Part shown: positions 1 to 5,098 of the stretch, one piece after another
How positions within the stretch are numbered: position 1 is the first letter of the stretch
How the letters are laid out: each line of letters begins with the position of its first letter
From: Dehalococcoidia bacterium
Lineage (GTDB): Bacteria; Chloroflexota; Dehalococcoidia; Plut-88900
Reading direction: 5' to 3'
Assembly: GCA_012270635.1 (NCBI GenBank)
Contig: JAAXHX010000119.1
Span: 1-8,482 of the forward strand
DNA: 8,482 nt
Program-made: the position numbers and the translations under genes
Notes under the pieces: model-generated
The model's input: only the letters and a program-made list of their open reading frames with translations
Told to the model about the DNA's origin: nothing
The model's database searches: none

Positions 1-57
1 GAACCCTCGATCTCCAGGGCCACAACCTGGCGCCTTAACCGCTAGGCTACGCTCACC
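1..57 (-). tRNA. tRNA-His (anticodon GUG), 3' end cut off by the window edge
   Basis: Read on the minus strand, the cloverleaf is clear from the 5' end to the T-loop. An extra G at position 57 precedes the 5' acceptor strand GTGAGCG, as expected of tRNA-His, where the G-1 is usually encoded in bacteria. T8-A9 follow, then a D-arm with stem GCCT/AGGC and a loop containing GG. The anticodon stem is CCAGG/CCTGG around the seven-base loop TTGTGGC, so the anticodon is GTG. The variable loop is AGATC, then the 5' T-stem GAGGG and TTC, where the sequence ends. The 3' T-stem strand, acceptor 3' strand and any encoded CCA lie outside the window, so acceptor pairing cannot be verified. A well-formed promoter lies just upstream. 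The gene is downstream of trmD on the same strand. Confidence 0.93.
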
Positions 58-78
58 ATCAGCCGGAACGCGTGCCGG

Positions 79-107
79 ATTCTAGCATCGGGCATTTGGA
101 GGGTCAA
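79..107 (-). promoter_or_regulatory. Sigma70-type promoter for tRNA-His
   Basis: On the minus strand a -35 hexamer TTGACC (102-107) is followed after exactly 17 bp by a -10 hexamer TAGAAT (79-84). Transcription should start near 72, leaving about 15 nt before the tRNA 5' end. This suggests the tRNA is transcribed independently of trmD. The call rests on hexamer match and spacing only. Confidence 0.75.
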
Positions 108-108
108 G

Positions 109-143
109 GAAAAACGGCGGGCCGGGGGACGGTTCGGATGCCG
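109..143 (-). terminator. Possible weak intrinsic terminator after trmD
   Basis: Minus-strand reading gives CGGC (140-143) pairing with GCCG (115-118), with an inner CCG/CGG pairing, followed at once by a run of five T (complement of A110-A114). The hairpin is short, loose and G/C-rich. The T run touches the -35 of the tRNA-His promoter, so a terminator here would separate trmD from the tRNA. Only moderately supported, because the loop is large and the stem interrupted. Confidence 0.35.
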
Positions 144-177
144 ATTTGGGGTTCCTGGAACAAGTAAAAATCGAGGG

Positions 178-894
178 CTATCCGGGAATATCTTCACGAT
201 GCGCCAACAGGTCGGGGCGGCGACGCTTGGTCTCGAGGAGCGATTGCTCCTTGCGCCAGGACTCGATGCGCGCGTGGTGCCCCGAAAGGAGGACCTCCGG
301 CACCGTCCACCCCCGAAACTCGGGGGGGCGGGTGTACTGGGGGTACTGGAGCAGCCCGCCGGTGTGGGACTCCCGGGAGGCGGACTCCCCGGAGCCCAGG
401 ACCCCGGGCGCGAGCCGTGCCACGCAGTCCACGAGCACCATGGCCGCCAGCTCGCCGCCGGTGAGCACGTAGTCCCCTATGCTTATCTCGTCCGTCGCGA
501 GATGGTCGATGATCCTCTGGTCCACGCCCTCGTAGTGTCCGCAGAGCAGGACTATGTCGGCGTACTGGGTCAGCTCCCGGGCCACTTCCTGGCTGAGCAG
601 CCGACCCTTGGGGTTGAGCATTATCACGGGGACCGGGCGGGGCGTGGGTTGCGCTCCCCGGATACGGGCAAGCTGGGTCTCGACGGCTTTGAAGACCGGC
701 TCGGGCTTCATCACCATGCCTGGCCCCCCTCCGTACGCGTAGTCATCGACGATCCTGTGCCTGTCCTCCGTGTAGTCCCGGATATCGTGCAGGTGAACGT
801 TGATCAGGCCCTTCTCCCGCGCCCGCTTGATTATGCTTTCGCTGAGGGGACCGTGGAACATGGCGGGGAACAGGGTGAAGACGTGAAAGTTCAT
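178..894 (-). CDS. trmD: tRNA (guanine-37-N1)-methyltransferase TrmD
   Basis: Cytosolic SPOUT-family enzyme that transfers a methyl group from S-adenosylmethionine to N1 of G37, next to the anticodon of tRNAs with G36, preventing +1 frameshifting. The 238-residue product begins [10 protein letters not shown], the usual TrmD N-terminus. It carries YGGGPGM (54-60), the trefoil-knot SAM-binding segments [13 protein letters not shown] (about 117-129) and [14 protein letters not shown] (138-151), and the C-terminal substrate segment YPQYTRP (184-190). The open frame extends 44 codons further upstream, but that part overlaps the neighbouring gene and does not resemble TrmD, so the ATG at 892-894 is chosen. 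No strong Shine-Dalgarno sequence precedes it. It lies 14 bp after the mog-like gene's stop, probably in one operon. The residue aligning with the catalytic Asp169 of E. coli TrmD appears to be Glu175. rpsP, rimM and rplS, the usual partners, are not adjacent. Confidence 0.97.
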   Translation of the reverse strand: MNFHVFTLFPAMFHGPLSESIIKRAREKGLINVHLHDIRDYTEDRHRIVDDYAYGGGPGMVMKPEPVFKAVETQLARIRGAQPTPRPVPVIMLNPKGRLLSQEVARELTQYADIVLLCGHYEGVDQRIIDHLATDEISIGDYVLTGGELAAMVLVDCVARLAPGVLGSGESASRESHTGGLLQYPQYTRPPEFRGWTVPEVLLSGHHARIESWRKEQSLLETKRRRPDLLAHREDIPG

Positions 895-908
895 CGCGCG
901 GGCCTGGA

Positions 909-1397
909 CTAGGGGTGAGCGGTGTCGCCCTTGAGCAGGGTGAGGGCGTGAGACAGTACGGGGGATATAGCGTCCAGGCATTCCCGGACCGCCTTTGGGC
1001 TTCCCGGCAGATTGACTATGAGGCACGATCCCCTGGCCCCCGCCGCCTGGCGGCTGATCATGCCCATGGGCGTCTTTTCCAGGCTGGTCAGGCGCATGGC
1101 CTCGGGTATCCCCGGGGCCTCCCGCTCTATGACGGCCAGGGTCGCCTCGGGGGTGACGTCCCGGGGCCCGAGTCCCGTGCCGCCGGTGGTGAGAATAAGG
1201 TCCACCTCGCCGCTGTCAGCCCACTCCCGCAGGGTGTCGGCTATCCGTTCCCGGTCGTCGGGCACGAGGATGTACCTGGCCGGGGTCATGCCCAGTCCGG
1301 CCACCATCTCCTTGATCAGGGGGCCGCTTGTGTCCTCCCTCAGGCCCTGGGCGCCGAGGTCGCTGCTGGTCAGAATGCCTACGTTGAATGGGGGCAT
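909..1397 (-). CDS. MogA/MoaB-family molybdenum cofactor biosynthesis protein
   Basis: Single-domain member (162 aa) of the MoCF-binding family. In this family MogA adenylylates molybdopterin to prepare it for molybdate insertion; MoaB is a close relative, and the sequence alone does not separate the two. Seen in the protein: a Rossmann-like start NVGILTSSD (5-13), the molybdopterin-binding signature [17 protein letters not shown] (70-86) with Asp80 in the position of the conserved acidic residue, and a second signature [11 protein letters not shown] (129-139). The length matches free-standing family members; no MoeA fusion is present. The ATG at 1395-1397 has a good GGAGAG ribosome-binding site (1406-1411 on the minus strand) 8 nt upstream. 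It is the first gene of a leftward unit with trmD, divergent from mraZ. No other molybdopterin genes or molybdoenzymes are in the window, so the link to trmD looks positional rather than functional. Confidence 0.93.
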   Translation of the reverse strand: MPPFNVGILTSSDLGAQGLREDTSGPLIKEMVAGLGMTPARYILVPDDRERIADTLREWADSGEVDLILTTGGTGLGPRDVTPEATLAVIEREAPGIPEAMRLTSLEKTPMGMISRQAAGARGSCLIVNLPGSPKAVRECLDAISPVLSHALTLLKGDTAHP

Positions 1398-1405
1398 GGG
1401 TGTCG

Positions 1406-1427
1406 CTCTCCGGCGGTCATGATATCA
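1406..1427 (-). promoter_or_regulatory. Candidate extended -10 promoter and RBS of the mog-trmD unit
   Basis: On the minus strand TGATATCAT (1419-1427) is an extended -10 element (TG-n plus TATCAT, five of six matches to consensus). No convincing -35 is visible 17 bp upstream. The predicted start near 1412 would place GGAGAG (1406-1411) at the very 5' end of the message, 8 nt before the ATG. Back-to-back with the mraZ promoter. Confidence 0.4.
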
Positions 1428-1451
1428 CGCGCAAAACCGGCCGGAGATGCG

Positions 1452-1479
1452 TTGACAGCGAGTCTTAGGGTGTTAGAAT
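1452..1479 (+). promoter_or_regulatory. Sigma70-type promoter of the mraZ-rsmH-ftsZ unit
   Basis: Perfect -35 TTGACA (1452-1457), 16-bp spacer, and -10 TAGAAT (1474-1479). The predicted start is near 1486, inside the MraZ box array, giving a leader of only about 27 nt before the mraZ ATG. The same -10 hexamer is used by the tRNA-His promoter in this window. Confidence 0.82.
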
Positions 1480-1509
1480 GTGGGGACTAGTGGGGAAAAG
1501 TGGGCGATA
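1480..1509 (+). promoter_or_regulatory. MraZ boxes: three direct repeats with 10-bp period
   Basis: Three consecutive 10-mers, GTGGGGACTA (1480-1489), GTGGGGAAAA (1490-1499) and GTGGGCGATA (1500-1509), share GTGGG in exact helical phase. Repeated TGGGN elements about 10 bp apart directly upstream of mraZ are the known operator of MraZ in several bacteria. Here the array abuts the -10 hexamer, covers the predicted transcription start and ends 4 nt before the start codon, so bound MraZ would block promoter clearance. Autoregulation is inferred from position and motif. Confidence 0.85.
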
Positions 1510-1513
1510 ATCG

Positions 1514-1951
1514 ATGTTTCTTGGAGAGTACGAATATCGCCTGGACCAGAAAGGGCGCGTGGCGATTCCGCCCAGGGCTCGAGGCGATTTCAGTGACGGC
1601 ATTGTCGTGACCCGTGGCTACGACAACTGCATAGTTGCCTACACCACGATGACCTGGGACCGGCTGGCGGAGGAGTACGCCTCGCTCCCGGGCGCCGACC
1701 GCGGGGCAAGGCTGGTGAACCGGCTGGTCTTTTCCAGCGCCTTCCGGCTGACGCTGGACCGTCTGGGCAGGCTCGGCCTGCCGGCTCCTCTGCGGGAGTA
1801 CGCCCAGATCGACGAGGAGGTGGTGGTGGCGGGCGTGGGCAGGCACCTGGAGATATGGAGCAAGGAGCTTTGGGCCCGGGAGCGGGAGATGATGGAGGAG
1901 AAGGCCTCCGAGATAGCCCAGGAGCTGATCGGCGGGCCTTCAGGCAAATGA
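1514..1951 (+). CDS. mraZ: Transcriptional regulator MraZ
   Basis: DNA-binding regulator of the division and cell-wall (dcw) cluster that controls its own promoter. The 145-residue product has the normal family length and two SpoVT/AbrB-like swapped-hairpin halves, each with the family DxxxR motif: LDQKGRVAIP (10-19, Asp11/Arg15) and LDRLGRLGLP (81-90, Asp82/Arg86). The N-terminus MFLGEYEYRLDQKGR fits MraZ exactly, so the ATG at 1514 is secure. No Shine-Dalgarno sequence lies at a usable distance, and the leader predicted from the promoter is very short. The C-terminus is a charged helix-like segment, EREMMEEKASEIAQEL (123-138). It is the first gene of the rightward unit, 18 bp before rsmH, and sits directly behind three MraZ boxes, its expected operator. 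Family members form octamer or dodecamer rings and may also regulate other division genes. Confidence 0.98.
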   Translation: MFLGEYEYRLDQKGRVAIPPRARGDFSDGIVVTRGYDNCIVAYTTMTWDRLAEEYASLPGADRGARLVNRLVFSSAFRLTLDRLGRLGLPAPLREYAQIDEEVVVAGVGRHLEIWSKELWAREREMMEEKASEIAQELIGGPSGK

Positions 1952-1969
1952 GCAGCGGTCTTTTTGTAG

Positions 1970-2893
1970 ATGAATGAATACCGACACCAACCCGTCATGA
2001 CGGCGGAAGCGCTGGAGGGGCTGAAGGTCAGGCCCGGAGGCACGTATCTCGATGCAACGATGGGCGAGGGAGGCCACTCGGGCCCGATGGTCGAGGCCTG
2101 CCTGCCCGGGGGCCGGGTGCTGGGCCTGGACGCGGACCCGTCCGTGGTCTCGATAGCGGCGCAGCGCCTGGAGCGCTTCCGCGGCTCGTTCGAGGCCCGG
2201 GCGGGGAACTATGCGGACTTGAAGTGCATAGCGGCGGACGCCAGGCTCCGGGAGTTGAACGGAGCGCTGTTTGACCTCGGGTTTTCGTCCCGGCAGATCG
2301 ACGATCCGGCCCGGGGCTTTAGCTTCCAGGGCGACGGGCCCCTGGACATGAGGTTCGACACGAGACAGGCGCTGACGGCAGACGAAATCGTCAACGCCTG
2401 GCCGGAGGCGGACCTGGCCCAGACCATCCGGGACTACGGGGAAGAACCCAGGGCCCGGAGGATAGCGGCGGCCATTGTCAGGGGTCGTCCCGTGAAGTCG
2501 ACGGTTGGCCTGGCGGCCATTGTTTCTAAGGCGTCGGGTGGGGGACGGCGCAGGATCCACCCGGCTACGCGGACTTTCCAGGCCCTCCGTATGAGGGTGA
2601 ATCGAGAGTTGGACAACCTGGGTGTGGGACTGGAAGGCGCCGTGGACCTGCTGGCGGAGGGAGGAAGGCTGGTGGTTATCACCTACCACTCCCTGGAAGC
2701 GGCTCTCGTGAAGGCGTTCCTGCGTCGGGAGTCGGGTGGGTGCGTCTGCCCCGCCGAGCAGCCCGTGTGCACGTGCGGAAGGGTCAGACGAATGAGACGG
2801 ATCACGCGGAAAGCCATCGCCCCCGGCATGGAGGAGGTGACGGGCAATCCCAGGGCCCGAAGCGCGAGGCTAAGGGTGGGGGAGCGAGTCTAG
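1970..2893 (+). CDS. rsmH: 16S rRNA (cytosine-1402-N4)-methyltransferase RsmH
   Basis: S-adenosylmethionine-dependent enzyme that methylates N4 of C1402 in the 16S rRNA decoding centre. The 307-residue product matches the family length and order of motifs: the N-terminal HQPVM (6-10), SAM-binding DATMGEGGHS (28-37), GLDADP (52-57), DLGFSSRQID (102-111), GFSFQGDGPLDMRF (116-129), the strongly conserved HPATRTFQALRMRVNREL (197-214), YHSLE (239-243), and a cysteine cluster C258xC260...C267xC269 followed by ITRKAI (278-283). After YHSLE this protein has AALVK where many homologues have DRIVK. The ATG at 1970 is 18 bp after the mraZ stop and has no clear Shine-Dalgarno sequence. Second gene of the mraZ unit, as in nearly all dcw clusters; what follows is atypical, because ftsZ comes next with ftsL, ftsI and the mur genes missing. 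Confidence 0.98.
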   Translation: MNEYRHQPVMTAEALEGLKVRPGGTYLDATMGEGGHSGPMVEACLPGGRVLGLDADPSVVSIAAQRLERFRGSFEARAGNYADLKCIAADARLRELNGALFDLGFSSRQIDDPARGFSFQGDGPLDMRFDTRQALTADEIVNAWPEADLAQTIRDYGEEPRARRIAAAIVRGRPVKSTVGLAAIVSKASGGGRRRIHPATRTFQALRMRVNRELDNLGVGLEGAVDLLAEGGRLVVITYHSLEAALVKAFLRRESGGCVCPAEQPVCTCGRVRRMRRITRKAIAPGMEEVTGNPRARSARLRVGERV

Positions 2894-2915
2894 GCCACGG
2901 TGTTGGTGAGCGGAT

Positions 2916-2961
2916 GACGCCGGTCCCGTAAAGGGCGTCCTAAAGCAGGATGCGAAAGGGG
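2916..2961 (+). promoter_or_regulatory. rsmH-ftsZ spacer: small hairpin and ftsZ ribosome-binding site
   Basis: The 75-bp gap contains GACGCC (2916-2921) and GGCGTC (2934-2939), a 6-bp stem with a 12-nt loop, without a T run, so it does not look like a terminator. AAAGGGG (2955-2961) lies 7 nt before the ftsZ ATG and is a good Shine-Dalgarno sequence; it fixes the ftsZ start. No convincing promoter is visible in the gap, so ftsZ is probably read from the mraZ promoter. Confidence 0.5.
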
Positions 2962-2968
2962 AAAATAG

Positions 2969-4102
2969 ATGATCAGGAAGTCGAGACATCTCAACCTTGC
3001 CAAGGTGAAGATCATAGGGGTCGGGGGTGGGGGGTGCAACGCCGTGTCCAGGATGGCGCTGGCCAAGGCGAAGAACGTGGAGCTGGCGTGCATCAACACG
3101 GACGCCCAGGCCCTGGACTTGATGCAGGCGCCCAACCGTCTCTGCATCGGCCCGGCCACGACCAACGGCCTGGGCAGCGGCGGAGACCCGAGCATGGGCT
3201 GGAAGGCGGCGGAGGAGAGCAGGGAGGAGATAGAAGATCTGGTGGGGGACGCGGACATGGTCTTCGTGGCGGGGGGTATGGGGGGAGGCACCGGCACGGG
3301 CGCCGCGCCCATAGTCGCCGAGCTGGCCCGGGAGGCGGGTGCCCTGACCGTGGGGGTAGTCACCAAGCCCTTCTCCTTCGAGGGCAAGTCCCGAATGAGC
3401 ATCGCGGAAGAGGGGCTACAGCTGCTCGTGGAGCACGTCGACACCCTGATCACCATCGACAACAACCGCCTTCTGGACGCCTGCGAATACGACCTGCCCA
3501 TGTCCGATGCCTTTGGCATGGTGGACGACGTCCTGGCTCAGGGCGTGCACGCCATATCCGACATAATCAACGTCCCGGGCGAGATCAACGTGGACTTCGC
3601 CGACGTTCGCAACGTGATGCAGGACGGCGGTCATTCCCTCATGGCCATCGGCACGGGCGAGGGGGAGGACCGCATGATAAAGGCCACCACCCAGGCCCTC
3701 TCATCGCCCCTGCTCGAATCGTCTTTCCAGGGGGCCACGGGCGTGCTCCTGAACATAAGCGGTGGGGACGACCTGACCCTCGGCGAGACCAACAGGGCGG
3801 CCGAGCTGCTGGGCCGGGCCTCCAACCCCGACGCGCTGGTCATCTTCGGCGTAGTCCGGGACAAAGAGCTGGAGGGCAGGGTCCGCATAACACTCATAGC
3901 CACGGGGCTGGAGATGGGAGACATGGGCGAGGACCTGCCGAAGGGTCGGGTGATCACCTCCCGGGCCCGGGAGGCGCCTCCCGCATTGCGCGAACGGGCC
4001 AATGGGCGGGGAAACGGCCTGAGAAGGGGCAGGAACGGGTCGCGCTTCGGTGGGTTGTTCAAACGGCGTCCCGGGACCCGGATGTCCAACGCGTTCCGCT
4101 AG
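2969..4102 (+). CDS. ftsZ: Cell division GTPase FtsZ
   Basis: Tubulin homologue that binds GTP and polymerises into the cytokinetic Z-ring. The 377-residue product has the full GTPase fold: nucleotide-binding GVGGGGCNAVSRM (17-29), INTDAQAL (42-49), the tubulin signature GGGTGTG (105-111), TIDNNRLL (162-169), and the T7 synergy loop NVDFADVRNVM (207-217) with Asp209 and Asp212 that complete the active site of the next subunit. The core ends near residue 318. A roughly 55-residue tail follows, rich in Arg, Gly and Asn and ending GTRMSNAFR; it lacks the acidic-Pro-Ala-Phe-Leu peptide by which many FtsZ proteins bind FtsA, ZipA or SepF. The ATG at 2969 is preceded by AAAGGGG at 7 nt. It follows rsmH directly, and ftsA and ftsQ are absent. 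A different-frame ORF covers the same bases and is a shadow. Confidence 0.98.
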   Translation: MIRKSRHLNLAKVKIIGVGGGGCNAVSRMALAKAKNVELACINTDAQALDLMQAPNRLCIGPATTNGLGSGGDPSMGWKAAEESREEIEDLVGDADMVFVAGGMGGGTGTGAAPIVAELAREAGALTVGVVTKPFSFEGKSRMSIAEEGLQLLVEHVDTLITIDNNRLLDACEYDLPMSDAFGMVDDVLAQGVHAISDIINVPGEINVDFADVRNVMQDGGHSLMAIGTGEGEDRMIKATTQALSSPLLESSFQGATGVLLNISGGDDLTLGETNRAAELLGRASNPDALVIFGVVRDKELEGRVRITLIATGLEMGDMGEDLPKGRVITSRAREAPPALRERANGRGNGLRRGRNGSRFGGLFKRRPGTRMSNAFR

Positions 4103-4108
4103 GCTGCC

Positions 4109-4135
4109 TTTGACCAGATTCAGAATTCGGTCAAA
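4109..4135 (+). terminator. Stem-loop after ftsZ, possible weak terminator
   Basis: TTTGACC (4109-4115) pairs perfectly with GGTCAAA (4129-4135); the 13-nt loop can form a further ATT/AAT pairing. It starts 6 nt after the ftsZ stop, the usual place for a 3' end. The bases after it are A-rich (AAA, then TTTG), not a T run, so classical intrinsic termination is doubtful; it could instead stabilise or process the 3' end. Confidence 0.4.
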
Positions 4136-4166
4136 AAATTTGCTGAAAAATTGCACCATCCAATGC

Positions 4167-4195
4167 TTGACAACGCTAATATGTAGTAGTAACGT
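4167..4195 (+). promoter_or_regulatory. Promoter of the nrdR-nrdJ unit
   Basis: Perfect -35 TTGACA (4167-4172), then after a 17-bp spacer a weaker -10 TAACGT (4190-4195; the conserved first two T-A and final T are present). Predicted start near 4202, leaving about 60 nt of leader. NrdR box 1 fills the spacer exactly and NrdR box 2 covers the start region, which supports this placement. Confidence 0.62.
4174..4189 (+). promoter_or_regulatory. NrdR box 1
   Basis: CGCTAATATGTAGTAG compared with the known 16-bp NrdR box (acaCwAtATaTwGtgt) keeps the central AATATGTAG core but has diverged flanks. It lies between the -35 and -10 hexamers. Its start is 31 bp, three helical turns, before that of box 2, the arrangement expected of paired NrdR boxes. 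On sequence alone it would be weak; the spacing makes it credible. Confidence 0.65.
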
Positions 4196-4202
4196 AAGTC
4201 GG

Positions 4203-4225
4203 CAACACCATATCTTGTGGTGTTG
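4203..4225 (+). promoter_or_regulatory. NrdR box 2 within a perfect 8-bp inverted repeat
   Basis: ACACCATATCTTGTGG (4205-4220) matches the NrdR box consensus at nearly every position, including the ACAC start, the ATAT core and TTGTG. It overlaps a perfect inverted repeat CAACACCA (4203-4210) / TGGTGTTG (4218-4225) with a 7-nt centre. The predicted transcription start is at its left edge, so the same bases could also fold into a hairpin at the extreme 5' end of the mRNA. Confidence 0.8.
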
Positions 4226-4263
4226 TGAACCTTAACGTTTCCCTACCGGCGAGGGTGTAAGCA

Positions 4264-4815
4264 TTGAGATGTCCCTTCTGTGACTTCGAAGATTCGAAAG
4301 TCATCGACTCCAGGACCGTGGAGAACGCAGTGCGACGGCGGCGGCAATGCCTCCGTTGCGGGCTCCGCTACACCACCCTGGAACGGGTCCAGGGCGCCGT
4401 CCTCACCCTGATCAAGGGGGACGGGCGTCGGGAGCTCTTCAACCGCTCCAAGCTCGCGTCCGGCCTCCACAAGGCCTGTGCCAAGAGACCCCTGCCCCTT
4501 GGCTCCATTGAGAAGATGGTCGACGAGATCGAGGAGGAGCTCCAGAAGCTGGGCAAAGCTGAAGTGCCGACGGGCATCATAGGCGAAATGGTGATGACCC
4601 GGCTGAGGGCCCTGGACCGCGTGGCCTACATCAGGTTCGCCAGCGTATACCGCGACTTCGCGGACGTGGAGACCTTCAAGGAAGAGGTGGACTCCCTGCT
4701 GAGCTCCCCCGGCAACGCGGAAGCGCCCTCGGCGCAGCTGCCTATGTTCATGGAAGCGGGACGTCGGGCGATGGCCGGTAGGAAGGCCGCTCACCATCGA
4801 AAGGGCGGAGAATAG
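4264..4815 (+). CDS. nrdR: Transcriptional repressor NrdR
   Basis: Nucleotide-sensing repressor of ribonucleotide reductase genes. Its ATP-cone binds ATP or dATP and controls binding to NrdR boxes. The 183-residue product has an N-terminal zinc ribbon with Cys3, Cys6, Cys29 and Cys32, the diagnostic segments MRCPFCDFEDSKVIDSR (1-17) and RRRRQCLRCGLRYTTLE (24-40), and an ATP-cone from about 46 to 136 ending in YIRFASVYRDFAD (122-134). The start is a TTG at 4264: its reading gives RCPFC immediately, the family's fixed N-terminus, and GAGGGTG (4251-4257) lies 6 nt upstream. An ATG two bases into the second codon is out of frame. The protein is about 30 residues longer than typical (about 150), with a basic Arg/Lys/His-rich end. 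It is the first gene of a probable operon with the small ORF and nrdJ, behind its own NrdR boxes. Confidence 0.98.
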   Translation: MRCPFCDFEDSKVIDSRTVENAVRRRRQCLRCGLRYTTLERVQGAVLTLIKGDGRRELFNRSKLASGLHKACAKRPLPLGSIEKMVDEIEEELQKLGKAEVPTGIIGEMVMTRLRALDRVAYIRFASVYRDFADVETFKEEVDSLLSSPGNAEAPSAQLPMFMEAGRRAMAGRKAAHHRKGGE

Positions 4816-4822
4816 GCAGCCG

Positions 4823-5023
4823 ATGAAGCTAATGAAAGTGAAGGCGCCGCGGGACAGCTACGTGGTCGCCAGCAGGAACGGGGTGCGGATCTCCAGACCG
4901 GGGAACGGCCCGGTTGGAGACGACCCGGAAGCCTTGGGCCGGGAGTCGGAGCTGGAGGCTTTCGAGGCGATGCGGGACTCGGGGGTTCCACCGAGCCCGG
5001 CCTCGAACCCCGAACCCGGCTGA
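4823..5023 (+). CDS. Hypothetical 66-residue protein between nrdR and nrdJ
   Basis: I do not recognise this protein. The frame begins 7 bp after the nrdR stop and its codons end mostly in G or C, like those of the flanking genes, which is the main support for real coding. A possible Shine-Dalgarno GGAG (4807-4810) is 12 nt before the first ATG; a second in-frame ATG three codons later is an alternative start. The N-terminal half reads as short strands (MKVKAPRDSYVVASRNGVRIS, two pieces joined at Lys-Ala-Pro), and the second half is acidic with a helix-like ESELEAFEAMRD (41-52) and a Pro/Ser-rich end. No cysteine, signal peptide or membrane segment is present. The position inside the reductase operon suggests co-expression with NrdR and NrdJ; no function is claimed. 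It could be a spurious frame in GC-rich spacer DNA. Confidence 0.55.
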   Translation: MKLMKVKAPRDSYVVASRNGVRISRPGNGPVGDDPEALGRESELEAFEAMRDSGVPPSPASNPEPG

Positions 5024-5077
5024 AAGGATGAGCATACAACGCAAGACCGCTCGGCCAGTGCGTAGATTGAGCAATCA

Positions 5078-5098
5078 GCCCGCCTCACGGAGGCGGGC
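5078..5098 (+). promoter_or_regulatory. Strong GC hairpin just upstream of nrdJ
   Basis: GCCCGCCTC (5078-5086) and GAGGCGGGC (5090-5098) form a perfect 9-bp stem with an ACG loop, 23 nt before the nrdJ start codon. No T run follows on either strand, so it is not a classical terminator. It may be an RNA processing or stability element or influence nrdJ translation. The nrdJ start has only a purine-rich AGAAAAGAAG (5101-5110) as possible ribosome-binding site. The rest of 5024-5121 shows no promoter I can support. Confidence 0.6.

Noticed and set aside
199..912. A 237-codon plus-strand frame antisense to trmD
   Set aside because: TrmD on the minus strand is unambiguous and the opposite frame has no family features.
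915..1490. Plus-strand frames overlapping the mog-like gene
   Set aside because: They oppose a clear MogA/MoaB coding sequence and run into the mraZ promoter region; no family features.
2950..4113. A 387-codon open frame overlapping ftsZ in another frame
   Set aside because: The composition is Gly/Arg/His-rich and family-less, while the overlapping ftsZ frame has every FtsZ motif. It is a shadow in GC-rich DNA.
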